A DNA stretch of 64,000 bases, taken from positions 1-64,000 of the forward strand of contig ONHN01000004.1 in assembly GCA_900317635.1 (NCBI GenBank), read 5' to 3'. A program made the translations under genes and the position numbers. Each line of letters begins with the position of its first letter. Position 1 is the first letter of the stretch. Below the pieces are notes generated by a model. The model ran no database searches, was not told where the DNA came from, and worked only from the letters and a program-made list of their open reading frames with translations. This stretch comes from an uncultured Prevotellaceae bacterium. Its GTDB lineage: Bacteria > Bacteroidota > Bacteroidia > Bacteroidales > Bacteroidaceae. Shown here in pieces: positions 1-7,818 of this stretch.

Positions 1-133
1 GCGTAGCGAGGAGGGATGCGCGGTAGGTGTGAGGCGTTGTTGCCAGTGCGCGGAGCGTACTGCACGTTACAAGTCCTCTTTTCGACACAACCTATTCTTT
101 TTAATGTGCGGTACGCTCTGCGCAACGCGCCGA
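1..133. repeat. Dispersed intergenic repeat, family B (composite copy)
   Basis: This non-coding stretch matches 36822-36957 base for base over long runs: GTAGCGA, GCGCGGTAG, GGCGTTG, CCAGTGCGCG, AGCGTAC, then GTGCGGTACGC and CTGCGCA. Related copies lie at 39261-39520 and 53380-53512. Short ORFs across it have no family resemblance, so I treat it as a non-coding repeat. Confidence 0.6.
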
Positions 134-171
134 ATCCCCGCCGCAGAGTTTCGCTGCTATCGCAGCGATTT

Positions 172-293
172 GTGCGGGCGAGGCGCCCGCGCTCCCAGGG
201 GCATGCGCCGCCGTTGGGTGCGGGCGAGGCGCCCGCGCTCCCAGGGACATGCGCCGCCGAGGGATGCAGGCGTCTCGCCTGCGTACTCAGTTA
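172..293. repeat. Three GC-rich palindromic repeat units, family A
   Basis: Two units of the form GTGCGGGCGAGGCGCCCGCG followed by CTCCCAGG lie at 172-199 and 218-245, and a variant with GCAGGCGTCTCGCCTGCGTA at 264-293. Each unit has a self-complementary core. The same units recur at 6660-6805, 11325-11615, 19131-19160, 23552-23611 and 53595-53625. The layout resembles REP/BIME-type extragenic palindromes. No REP-associated transposase is visible in the window. Confidence 0.65.
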
Positions 294-414
294 TCCCGCC
301 CGCCGCTCCCAGTTATCGCCCCTGCGCCGCCCCGCATTTGCTAAATTAAGTTATCAAAAACACCCTTCCCCGCCCTTAAATGTTAAGAAAAATGATAAAA
401 AACTAACAAATGTG

Positions 415-445
415 TTGTCTTTTTAAGAATTATGCACTATCTTCG
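415..445 (+). promoter_or_regulatory. Probable promoter of the SusC/SusD operon
   Basis: TTG at 415-417, a 20-base spacer and TATCTTCG at 438-445 approximate the Bacteroidetes promoter (TTTG, TAnnTTTG) with one mismatch in the -7 element. Transcription would start near 452, leaving a leader of about 255 bases before the SusC gene. Confidence 0.45.
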
Positions 446-446
446 C

Positions 447-578
447 GTTTGTGAAGCCATTTGCAACTGTCGCAACGCAGATCTTCTTCAGCTGCAAATC
501 ACCTACAAGAGGCCACCTCCGCGCCCCTATACAATATTATATATAGTACGCGCGCGAAGACGCAGAGCCTTCACAAAC
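447..578 (+). other. Long leader with distal inverted repeat upstream of SusC gene
   Basis: GTTTGTGAAG at 447-456 is exactly complementary to CTTCACAAAC at 569-578, so the start of the predicted leader can pair with a site about 110 bases downstream. No known riboswitch class is recognised. The rest of 579-708 shows nothing I can name. Confidence 0.35.
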
Positions 579-708
579 ACTATCGTCATACGCTGGTACC
601 ATGCCGACAGGGCTATTCTTTCCCATGCCCTTGTCGCGCTTCAGTGTTTTTGGCGGTAGGGCGAAACAGCTTCTAAAGCAAATACATGTTTAATTTAATG
701 GTTATATT

Positions 709-3700
709 ATGAACAAGAAGTTAGTGCTTTTATTGCTTGCCCTGATTACGTTCGGGACAGCAATGGCGCAGAAGCGCGTGACAGGTCACGTCGCCGACGA
801 GAGCGGTAACCCCGTCGTGGGTGCCACCGTGCGCGTTCGTGGCGAGAAAATGGGCACGCAAACTGATGCCAACGGTAACTTCACGCTCCCGAAGGTGCCC
901 AACAACGCTAAGACGTTGGACATCTCCTACCTTGGTATGGAGACGCAGTCGGTTAGCGTGGCGGCTACCGTCAGCGTAGTGCTGAAGGAGAACGTCCTCG
1001 AAGAGGCCGTCGTTATGGGCTATGGTACGGCTAAAAAGCTCGGTACCGTGGTAGGTACGGTTTCGAAGATTACCTCCGACAAGATTGAAAACAAGCCCGT
1101 CACCACCGCCCTCGACGCTCTGCAGGGTAAAGTGGCCGGCGTGCAGATTTATAACAACACCGGTGACGTCGGCGACGTGCAAGGTACCTCCACCACCGTC
1201 CGTGGTGTCGGCTCCCTCAACGGTGCCACCGCACCCCTCTACGTTATCGATGGTCAGCCCGTTGACGCTTCTGCGTTCTATATGATGAACCAGAACGACA
1301 TCGACAGCTACACCGTCCTGCGCGACGCCTCCGCTACCTCTATCTATGGTGCACGCGCTGCCAACGGCGTTATCTTCGTTACCACGAAGAAAGGCCGCAG
1401 CGGCGAGAAGGCCATGATCAAGGTGGGTCAGAGCATCGGTTGGAGCTCGCTGGCACGCCGCACGGGCGACCCCATGAACTCTACCGAAATCCTCGACTAC
1501 TACTTCCGCAACGGTGTCATCAGCGGTACGGACTATGCCGTCTATAAAGCCTCTGGCATCAACACCGACTGGCAGAAGTACTACTTCAAGAAGTCAGCCG
1601 CCATGTACAACACCAACTTCAGCGTGCAGGGCGCCAGCGAACGCATCAGCTACTACGTTAGTGCGGCCTACATGAAGAAGGGCGGTTTGACACCCTACCA
1701 GAAGTTCAAACGCTACAACGTCCGCACCAACCTCGACGTGCGTCCCACCGACTGGTTGCGCATGGGCTTGAACCTCGGTCTGAACTACGACGAGCGTTCC
1801 AACGACTCCATGACCGACAAACTCTACCAGGGTAACAACCCCGCCATGGGTGCCGTGGTCAACCTGCCTTACTACAACCCCTACGAACCCGACGGCAGCA
1901 AGAGCATGACCATCCCGCCCTCTGGCTCATGGAACAACGACCTCCGGGCTAAGTACGGTCCCTACACCGCCAACGACTCCCGTCTGACGGGTTCGGCCTT
2001 CATCGAACTCACCCCCGTCAAGGGCCTCACCATCAAGAGCCAGCTCGCCGGCGACCTCTGGGACCTCCGTTCCACCGATAAGCGCTTGCCCTCCGCTCCC
2101 TGGTATGTGGCTCAGGGTAACACGCAGGGCGGAAGTATCAACGAATACTTCAGCCGCAGTGCCGACTGGACCATCACCAACACCGCCGAGTATCGTTGGG
2201 AAATCAACACCGACCACACCCTCACGTTCCTCCTCGGTCAGGAAGGTATCAAGAACACGTCCCACGAATTCAACTCCCAAACCAGCGGCCACAGCGACGA
2301 CCGCCTTATGGAGCTGGGCTCGGGTACAGAAGCATCCATCGAAAACATCGGTCGTCGTTCTGACGGTTCAATTATGGGCCACAACAAGGCTCTCTCGCTG
2401 AGCTTCTTCGGACGTGCCGACTATAGCTATAAGGACAAGTACTTCGCCAACTTCACCGTCCGCAACGACCGCAGCTCCATCTTCGGTGCCAACAACCGCA
2501 GTGCAACCTTCTACAGCGGCGGTCTGATGTGGGACATGAAGCGCGAAAACTTCCTCAAGACCACCGACTGGCTCGATGAACTCCGCCTGAAGTTCAGCGT
2601 GGGTTCTACGGGTAACAGCTCCGGTATCGGCTACTATCAGGCCCTTGCACAGGTCGGCTCGTTGCAATATGCTGGCAGAACGGGTTGGGGCATTGCCAAC
2701 CCTGGCAACAAAGACCTCGGTTGGGAAACCCAGATCCAGACCACGCTCGGCTTCACCGCACGCCTCTGGAACCGCCTCAACCTCGAAATGAACTACTACC
2801 ACCGCAAGACAAAGGACATGCTCATGGACGTCCCCGTGCCCTACACCACTGGTTTCAGCACGCAGATCATGAACATCGGCGAGATGGTGAATCAAGGTAT
2901 TGAAATCAGCTTCGACGTGGACGCTGTGAAGAACTGGAACGGCCTGAACGTGAACGTCTATGGCAACTTCACCTATAACGCCAACAAGATCACCAAGCTC
3001 TTCTACGGCCTCGACACGTGGAACATGCCCGACTACGGCCTCTCCTACGTCGTGGGCGAGAGCGTGAACTTCTACATCCCCGTGCGCTACGGCATCAACC
3101 CCGACAACGGTAACATCCTCTGGTACGTGCCCGATGCCGACGGCAACTACGACAAGAAGGTGACCAGCGTAGCCGCCGCCCTCGCCTCCGGACAGCTCAC
3201 CGAGCAGTACAGCGACGCCCTCTATGCCAACACAGGCAAGAAGCGTTTCGCTCCTATCAACGGCGGTTTCGGCCTTAACGCTACGTGGAAAGGCCTCACG
3301 CTGAACATGGACTTCTCCTACGTGCTTGGTAAGTACATGATTGACAACCTCGACTTCTTCACCCGCAACTCCCAGTTCACCGACAACAACCAGGACCGCT
3401 GGATGCTCGGTGCTTGGCAGAAGCCCGGCGACGTGACCGACGTGCCCCGCTTCGGTGTCAACAACCAGTTCGACACGAGCCTGCTCCACAACAGCTCCTT
3501 CATGCGTCTGAAGAACCTCTCCCTCTCCTACGACCTGCCCGCCAAGTGGATGGACGCTACTGGCTTCATCCGCAACATTCGCCTCACGGCTGCCGCTCGC
3601 AACCTCTTCACCGTGACGAAGTGGCCAGGTGCTGACCCCGAATACGACAGAAACTTGACAAAGGCCGGTGCCGTGCCCAACACGCGCGAATACACACTCG

Positions 3701-3720
3701 GCGTTGAGTTCACGTTCTAA
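709..3720 (+). CDS. SusC/RagA-family TonB-dependent outer-membrane receptor
   Basis: This 1003-residue protein is the outer-membrane transporter of a SusCD pair, importing a ligand captured by its SusD lipoprotein partner with energy from TonB. It has a signal peptide (about residues 1-20, ending FGTAMA), a carboxypeptidase-regulatory-like domain (GNPVVGATVRV near residue 35), a plug domain (LQGKVAGVQI and the SusC-typical DASATSIYGARAANGVIFV near residues 205-225) and a long beta-barrel ending in aromatic VEFTF, as expected for BAM-dependent insertion. Length is normal for the family. It heads an operon with the SusD-like gene 25 bases downstream. No glycoside hydrolase, sulfatase or regulator lies beside it, so the substrate (glycan or peptide) cannot be assigned. 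Confidence 0.95.
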   Translation: MNKKLVLLLLALITFGTAMAQKRVTGHVADESGNPVVGATVRVRGEKMGTQTDANGNFTLPKVPNNAKTLDISYLGMETQSVSVAATVSVVLKENVLEEAVVMGYGTAKKLGTVVGTVSKITSDKIENKPVTTALDALQGKVAGVQIYNNTGDVGDVQGTSTTVRGVGSLNGATAPLYVIDGQPVDASAFYMMNQNDIDSYTVLRDASATSIYGARAANGVIFVTTKKGRSGEKAMIKVGQSIGWSSLARRTGDPMNSTEILDYYFRNGVISGTDYAVYKASGINTDWQKYYFKKSAAMYNTNFSVQGASERISYYVSAAYMKKGGLTPYQKFKRYNVRTNLDVRPTDWLRMGLNLGLNYDERSNDSMTDKLYQGNNPAMGAVVNLPYYNPYEPDGSKSMTIPPSGSWNNDLRAKYGPYTANDSRLTGSAFIELTPVKGLTIKSQLAGDLWDLRSTDKRLPSAPWYVAQGNTQGGSINEYFSRSADWTITNTAEYRWEINTDHTLTFLLGQEGIKNTSHEFNSQTSGHSDDRLMELGSGTEASIENIGRRSDGSIMGHNKALSLSFFGRADYSYKDKYFANFTVRNDRSSIFGANNRSATFYSGGLMWDMKRENFLKTTDWLDELRLKFSVGSTGNSSGIGYYQALAQVGSLQYAGRTGWGIANPGNKDLGWETQIQTTLGFTARLWNRLNLEMNYYHRKTKDMLMDVPVPYTTGFSTQIMNIGEMVNQGIEISFDVDAVKNWNGLNVNVYGNFTYNANKITKLFYGLDTWNMPDYGLSYVVGESVNFYIPVRYGINPDNGNILWYVPDADGNYDKKVTSVAAALASGQLTEQYSDALYANTGKKRFAPINGGFGLNATWKGLTLNMDFSYVLGKYMIDNLDFFTRNSQFTDNNQDRWMLGAWQKPGDVTDVPRFGVNNQFDTSLLHNSSFMRLKNLSLSYDLPAKWMDATGFIRNIRLTAAARNLFTVTKWPGADPEYDRNLTKAGAVPNTREYTLGVEFTF

Positions 3721-3745
3721 ACAACTTAAGCACTGACACACAGAT

Positions 3746-5266
3746 ATGAAAAAGAGTATATTAAAAGCAGCTCTGCTCGCTGTCATTGCAGCTCCCCTGT
3801 TCAACGCCTGCGAAATGGATCAACTCCCCACAACCTCCATTCCTAACGAAGGTTCATGGGTAACGTTCGCCGATGCCACGAAGTTCAACACCACCATCAA
3901 GGCCGAACTCAAAGGGCTTGCCACGCAAGGCTACTACTACAGCGACTATTTCGTTGACTACTACCAGCCCGCCCTCGGTTTCGGCAACCGTAACGGCACA
4001 GAGTACAGCTGGCAGTTCTCCAGCACCACCACCGCTGGCTACTGGAGCAGCAACTACAACTACATCGTACAAGCCAACAACTACATCAACAATGCCGATG
4101 CCGTGGCCGCAACGATGAGCCCCGACGACTACCCCCTGAGCGCACACCCCACGGAGCAGTTCCAGGCCGACAGTGCTACCATGCACCAGTATAAGGCCGA
4201 AGCCCACCTCATGCGCGCCTGGGCATACTACAACATGGCCCTGCGCTTCTGCAAGGACTACGAGCCCGCCACCGCCGCCTCCGACCTCGGCCTGCCCCTC
4301 GTCACGGAAGTGGACGTAACGGCAAAACCCGCCCGTAGCTCCCTCCAGGCCACGCTCGACTTCATCAACGCCGACCTCAACACCGCCCTCGCCGAGGTGC
4401 AGGAGACCGAGCCAAGCGGCGACGTGGTCAGCGTGCAGGTCATCAACGCACTCCGCGCCCGCGTAGCCCTCTGGAGCCACGACTACGCCACGGCCTACGC
4501 CGCAGCAACCAGCGTCATCAACGACGGCAACTTCGCCCTCGTCAACAATGCCGCCGACCTGCTCGACATGTTCTCCAATAACACGGGTTCTGAGCTACTC
4601 TTCACGCCCTTCGCCGGCCCCGACGAACGTTCCAGCTGGGACGGAACGGTGCAGGCCTACAACAGCAGCGTGCAGGCCTACAGCCCCGACATGATACCCG
4701 CCAAGAGCACCATCGATGCCTACGAGGCCGGCGACATCCGCCTGCAAACCTGGTTTATGGATGCTGATGTCAACGAGAACGACTTCTTAGCCTCCGGCGT
4801 GAAGCTCCTCAAGAAGTATCCTAACAATGCAGCCCTCGCCCGTCAAGGCGACAGCCCTTACGCTTGCTACAACCAGCCCTCCGCCTTCCGCGTGGCCGAG
4901 ATGTACCTCATCGCTGCCGAAGCCGCCTACCTCAACGGCGACGCTGCCAACGCACAGAAGTACCTCAACGACCTGCGCACCGCACGCAACACTTCCACCA
5001 GCACGAAGACCGGCTCAGGCCTCTTCGACGACATCAAGCTCGAATGGAAGCGCGAGATGATTGGCGAGGGTCAACGCCTCTTCTGCCTCAAACGCTGGCA
5101 CGACGGCTTCACCCGCAACCCCGCAGCACAAGCCGCCAACGTTATCTATCAGACCTCGCCCGAACTCTTCATCGGAGCCACCATCTCTGCCGATAACTAC
5201 CGCTGGGTTTGGGAAATTCCCTCCAACGACCTCGAAACAAACCAAAACCTCGTAGGTAACTGGTAA
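3746..5266 (+). CDS. SusD/RagB-family nutrient-binding outer-membrane lipoprotein
   Basis: This 506-residue lipoprotein is the lid of the SusC channel and binds ligand at the cell surface. The signal peptide ends with Cys22 after LFNA, a plausible lipidation site followed by EMDQ. The middle carries helical TPR-like segments (HLMRAWAYYNMALRF near residue 150, then AEMYLIAAEAAYLNG near residue 385) and the C-terminus has the family pattern WEIPSNDLETNQN. It follows the SusC gene by 25 bases and precedes a third lipoprotein gene by 30 bases, so co-transcription is likely. Substrate unknown. Confidence 0.95.
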   Translation: MKKSILKAALLAVIAAPLFNACEMDQLPTTSIPNEGSWVTFADATKFNTTIKAELKGLATQGYYYSDYFVDYYQPALGFGNRNGTEYSWQFSSTTTAGYWSSNYNYIVQANNYINNADAVAATMSPDDYPLSAHPTEQFQADSATMHQYKAEAHLMRAWAYYNMALRFCKDYEPATAASDLGLPLVTEVDVTAKPARSSLQATLDFINADLNTALAEVQETEPSGDVVSVQVINALRARVALWSHDYATAYAAATSVINDGNFALVNNAADLLDMFSNNTGSELLFTPFAGPDERSSWDGTVQAYNSSVQAYSPDMIPAKSTIDAYEAGDIRLQTWFMDADVNENDFLASGVKLLKKYPNNAALARQGDSPYACYNQPSAFRVAEMYLIAAEAAYLNGDAANAQKYLNDLRTARNTSTSTKTGSGLFDDIKLEWKREMIGEGQRLFCLKRWHDGFTRNPAAQAANVIYQTSPELFIGATISADNYRWVWEIPSNDLETNQNLVGNW

Positions 5267-5296
5267 TAGCTGAAACTCTTAAAAGATACAGGAATT

Positions 5297-6580
5297 ATGA
5301 AAAAGATAATGCTTTCCCTCGCCGCGCTCCTCACGCTCGGACTGACCTCCTGCGTAAGCGAATTCGAGGACAAGCCCGTTACCTATCCCGCCGAAGGCCT
5401 CGCCGAGACGGGTGTATGGCAAAACGGATACCTCGCCGGCGACTATGACTACACCGCCGTGCGCACAAAGACTGCCGACGGCGACGACCTCTTCTACATC
5501 GTGCGCGAAGGCCGACCCACGGGTAAGGACAGCGGCAGCGTCAAGATGCTCTTCGTTTCTAACGACGGAACAGAGTACAACAGCGAAATAGGTATGTACA
5601 CCGCCTACAGCGACGTCACCTTCTACGGCGACGGCGCCAACGGCACCGACAGCCTCCAAGGAAGTGCCTACCTCGCCTACCAAAACAACATGCAGGACTA
5701 CACCCTGCAACTACAAACCAGCGACGCTGCACGCCAGTTCACCTGCACCACGCAGAAGACCGACGACATCAGTGCCGTTCCCATACCCTCTGGCTACTGG
5801 GAAGGTCATGGCGCTAACGGCGAATACCTCCTCATGCTCCTCGACCCCGAAGAGAGCATCGCTATCATCGGTAGCGAAGATGCCGATGCAGAATACGTGG
5901 AAGTAACAGCAGAAGGCGGCGTCATCACCGTCAAAGGAACAGACAGCGGCAAGGAAGTCACCTTCGCCTACAACGAGGCATTCCAGCTCGAGGCTACCCT
6001 CGACGGCGCAACCTTCGTCGTTGACCCCCTCCGTGCTTCCGACAGCCAGCCCGAAGTCTTCATCCCCGTCAAGGTAGGTACGTTCACCACCGAGTTCTTC
6101 AAAGGTAGCGACGGCGGCCCCTACAGCTATAATGCCTACCTGCTGCAGAGCGAGCGCAACACCAACCGCTACGTCATCCTGCCCTACATCGACAACGACC
6201 AGGGCATGCTCGTAGAAGTTACCTCCGACCAGAACGAAGCAGGTGCCTACATCCTCGAAGTAGAACCCACCGCTACGGGTTACGAAGACTCCAGATACGG
6301 CATGATCTGGGCACAAGACGCCGTTGACTACGGCACCGGCAAGAACGGTCGCTCCAACTTCGACGGTAAGCTCTTCACCCTCAACCTCGCCTACTACGTC
6401 AGTGCAGGTTACTTCGGTGAGGGTGAGTTCCAAGACACCTTCAAGATCACCGGCGACTACGAAGAGCCCGAAGCACCCCGCTACGTCCTCAACAACAGCG
6501 CCGCACGCACCAACGTCCTCAATCCCGCCAAAGGCGGTAAGAAGGGCATGCTCCAGCACATCACCGTCGTGAAGCAATAA
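5297..6580 (+). CDS. Hypothetical surface lipoprotein of the SusCD operon
   Basis: This 427-residue protein has a lipoprotein signal with lipobox LTSC (Cys19). I do not recognise a catalytic family. It is rich in acidic residues and in alternating hydrophobic residues that suggest beta-sandwich or lipocalin-like domains, with no obvious active-site motif. As the third gene after the SusC and SusD genes it occupies the place of SusE/SusF-type accessory binding lipoproteins, so a surface ligand-binding role is a reasonable inference from position. The C-terminus (GKKGMLQHITVVKQ) has no T9SS-type sorting motif. Confidence 0.75.
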   Translation: MKKIMLSLAALLTLGLTSCVSEFEDKPVTYPAEGLAETGVWQNGYLAGDYDYTAVRTKTADGDDLFYIVREGRPTGKDSGSVKMLFVSNDGTEYNSEIGMYTAYSDVTFYGDGANGTDSLQGSAYLAYQNNMQDYTLQLQTSDAARQFTCTTQKTDDISAVPIPSGYWEGHGANGEYLLMLLDPEESIAIIGSEDADAEYVEVTAEGGVITVKGTDSGKEVTFAYNEAFQLEATLDGATFVVDPLRASDSQPEVFIPVKVGTFTTEFFKGSDGGPYSYNAYLLQSERNTNRYVILPYIDNDQGMLVEVTSDQNEAGAYILEVEPTATGYEDSRYGMIWAQDAVDYGTGKNGRSNFDGKLFTLNLAYYVSAGYFGEGEFQDTFKITGDYEEPEAPRYVLNNSAARTNVLNPAKGGKKGMLQHITVVKQ

Positions 6581-6659
6581 CGCGCCACGACATAACCTCT
6601 ATACAACCTTCCCCGCCCCGAGCCCCTTCGGAGCGGGGAAGACGCGTGTTAGAGGGCGT

Positions 6660-6805
6660 CCTGGGAGCGCGGGCGCCTCGCCCGCCCCAAATCGCTGCGC
6701 CAGCAGCGAAGCTCTGCGCCGGAGCTTCGGCGCGTTGCGCCGATTCGTGCAGGCGAGACGCCTGCGTACCCAGTTAGGTGCGGGCGAGGCGCCCGCGCTC
6801 CCAGG
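6660..6805. repeat. Family A palindromic repeats, three units in both orientations
   Basis: Units lie at 6660-6687 (reverse orientation, CCTGGGAGCGCGGGCG...), 6747-6778 (GTGCAGGCGAGACGCCTGCG, then TACCCAGTTAGG) and 6778-6805 (GTGCGGGCGAGGCGCCCGCG, then CTCCCAGG). The middle unit is the same version as the copies at 19131 and 23581. Confidence 0.65.
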
Positions 6806-6834
6806 AGGCCTGCGTCCCATACCTTCCACGCCCC

Positions 6835-6959
6835 GCCAGCCGTCCTTTCAGGCCCCGCCAGTCCTCCTTTCAGGCCCCGAAAGTCACACTTTCTGGCTTT
6901 GAAAGTCACACTTTCAGGCTCTGAAAGTCCTCCTTTCAGGCTTTGAAAGTCGGGCGGCC
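6835..6959. repeat. 22-bp tandem repeat array, five full units plus a partial
   Basis: Units start at 6835, 6857, 6879, 6901, 6923 and 6945 with exact 22-base spacing. The consensus is GAAAGTC-N3-CTTTCAGGCTTT, with the first two units starting GCCAG. Most units contain GAAAG and CTTTC arms that can pair. Units diverge by a few bases each. It is not a CRISPR because there are no unique spacers. Confidence 0.8.
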
Positions 6960-7144
6960 TGCTCATAGCTGCGCGAAAATGCGCGCGCTCAGTCCAGTAT
7001 GTTGCGTTGTTAACGCAACCCCGTCCCCCTCCCTCTGACCCCAAGAAAACCCTATTTTTTTCCATGAAACCGACAACTTTACTTGTCAATCCTTGCCCTT
7101 AACGCCTCAAAACGAAAAAGAAACTTTCTTTTAACCCAAAAATA

Positions 7145-7175
7145 TTTGTTAGCTCGTATGTAATGATTACCTTTG
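7145..7175 (+). promoter_or_regulatory. Consensus Bacteroidetes promoter for toxin-antitoxin locus
   Basis: TTTG at 7145-7148, a 19-base spacer and TACCTTTG at 7168-7175 match the group consensus fully. The predicted start near 7182 leaves a leader of about 75 bases before the antitoxin gene. Confidence 0.75.
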
Positions 7176-7256
7176 CAGCGAGAAGAATTATCATGCAACG
7201 AGAAAACCTTTTCGTCACAGTACTAGTAGGCGATCAACAAACTATCTATAAAAATC

Positions 7257-7484
7257 ATGGCAACCATCACTCTAGAATACAACGCCCGTAGCAGCGCCAT
7301 CAGACGTATGTTGGCCGCATTGCTCGATAGCGGACTGTTCAGAGTGGTAACAAATCCAGGTAAAACCCGCTCAACTGCCAATACCGCCACGTTGCAGGCT
7401 ATTGAAGAAGCAAAGCGCGGCGAGTATGCAGGGGTTGTGGATACAAGCAGTATAGATGCTATGGTGGCTTCCATCACGCAATGA
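7257..7484 (+). CDS. RelB/DinJ-like antitoxin
   Basis: This 75-residue protein is the likely antitoxin of a type II pair. The N-terminus (ATITLEYNARSSAIRRMLAA) fits a beta-strand and helix DNA-binding and dimerisation segment as in RelB/DinJ-like proteins, and the C-terminal half would wrap the toxin. Its stop codon overlaps the start of the toxin reading frame (ATGA at 7481-7484), the normal coupling in such operons. Family assignment rests mainly on this linkage to a clear YafQ-type toxin. Confidence 0.7.
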   Translation: MATITLEYNARSSAIRRMLAALLDSGLFRVVTNPGKTRSTANTATLQAIEEAKRGEYAGVVDTSSIDAMVASITQ

Positions 7485-7750
7485 GGCAAATCGTATTCTC
7501 TACTCAGTTTCGGAAAGATTCGAAGCGCTATAAGCACAATGCTAAAAAGCTTGCGAGACTTTTTGAAATAATCAAATACTTAGAGACCGATACGCCCATT
7601 CCTGCACACTACAAACCGCACACCTTGTAGGGCCGCTATACAGGATGCCTTGAGTGCCACCTCCTTTCAGACTTCCTGCTGATATGGAGAGACGAGCAAA
7701 CGGGGCTTATACATCTCTTGAGACTTGGAACCCACTCCGAGCTTTTCTAA
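7481..7750 (+). pseudogene. YafQ/RelE-type mRNA interferase toxin with in-frame amber codon
   Basis: Reading from ATG 7481 gives 49 codons, then TAG at 7628-7630, then 39 further in-frame codons to TAA at 7750. The part before the stop (RQIVFSTQFRKDSKRYKHN...) and after it (GRYTGCLECHLLSDFLLIWR and LRLGTHSELF) together form a complete YafQ-type toxin of 89 residues, including the His-containing ECH, Asp64 and His85 positions expected in the RNase centre. In E. coli YafQ the residue before the equivalent Gly is Gln (HPLQG), so CAG to TAG is the simplest explanation. The toxin is probably inactivated by a nonsense mutation; suppression or sequencing error is possible. Confidence 0.8.
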
Positions 7751-7818
7751 GGAAGACACACACATCACTTCGCAACATAACAACCTAATTTAATTTATTC
7801 ACTTTAATAACAACTACA

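Larger units (their letters stand above)
6581..7144. other. Gene-free intergenic region with three repeat structures
   Basis: No convincing gene lies here. A GC-rich hairpin (CCTTCCCCG near 6607 with CGGGGAAG near 6641) follows the lipoprotein gene and may end its transcript, though no T-run follows. Then come family A palindromes and a 22-bp tandem array, listed separately. The 146-residue minus-strand ORF across it is made of repeat translation. Confidence 0.6.

Noticed and set aside
16..426. ORFs of 106 and 136 residues in the first 430 bases
   Set aside because: They consist of translated family A and B repeats, overlap each other in different frames and have no family resemblance.
2368..3804. 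478-residue minus-strand ORF across the SusC gene
   Set aside because: It lies opposite the 3' part of a clear SusC barrel and has shadow-like composition (Val, Glu, His rich) and no motif.
6835..6959. CRISPR array
   Set aside because: The 22-bp units are directly adjacent without unique spacers, and there are no cas genes in the window.
6649..7089. 146-residue minus-strand ORF between the lipoprotein and antitoxin genes
   Set aside because: Most of it is translation of the 22-bp tandem array and family A repeats; no promoter or conserved domain.
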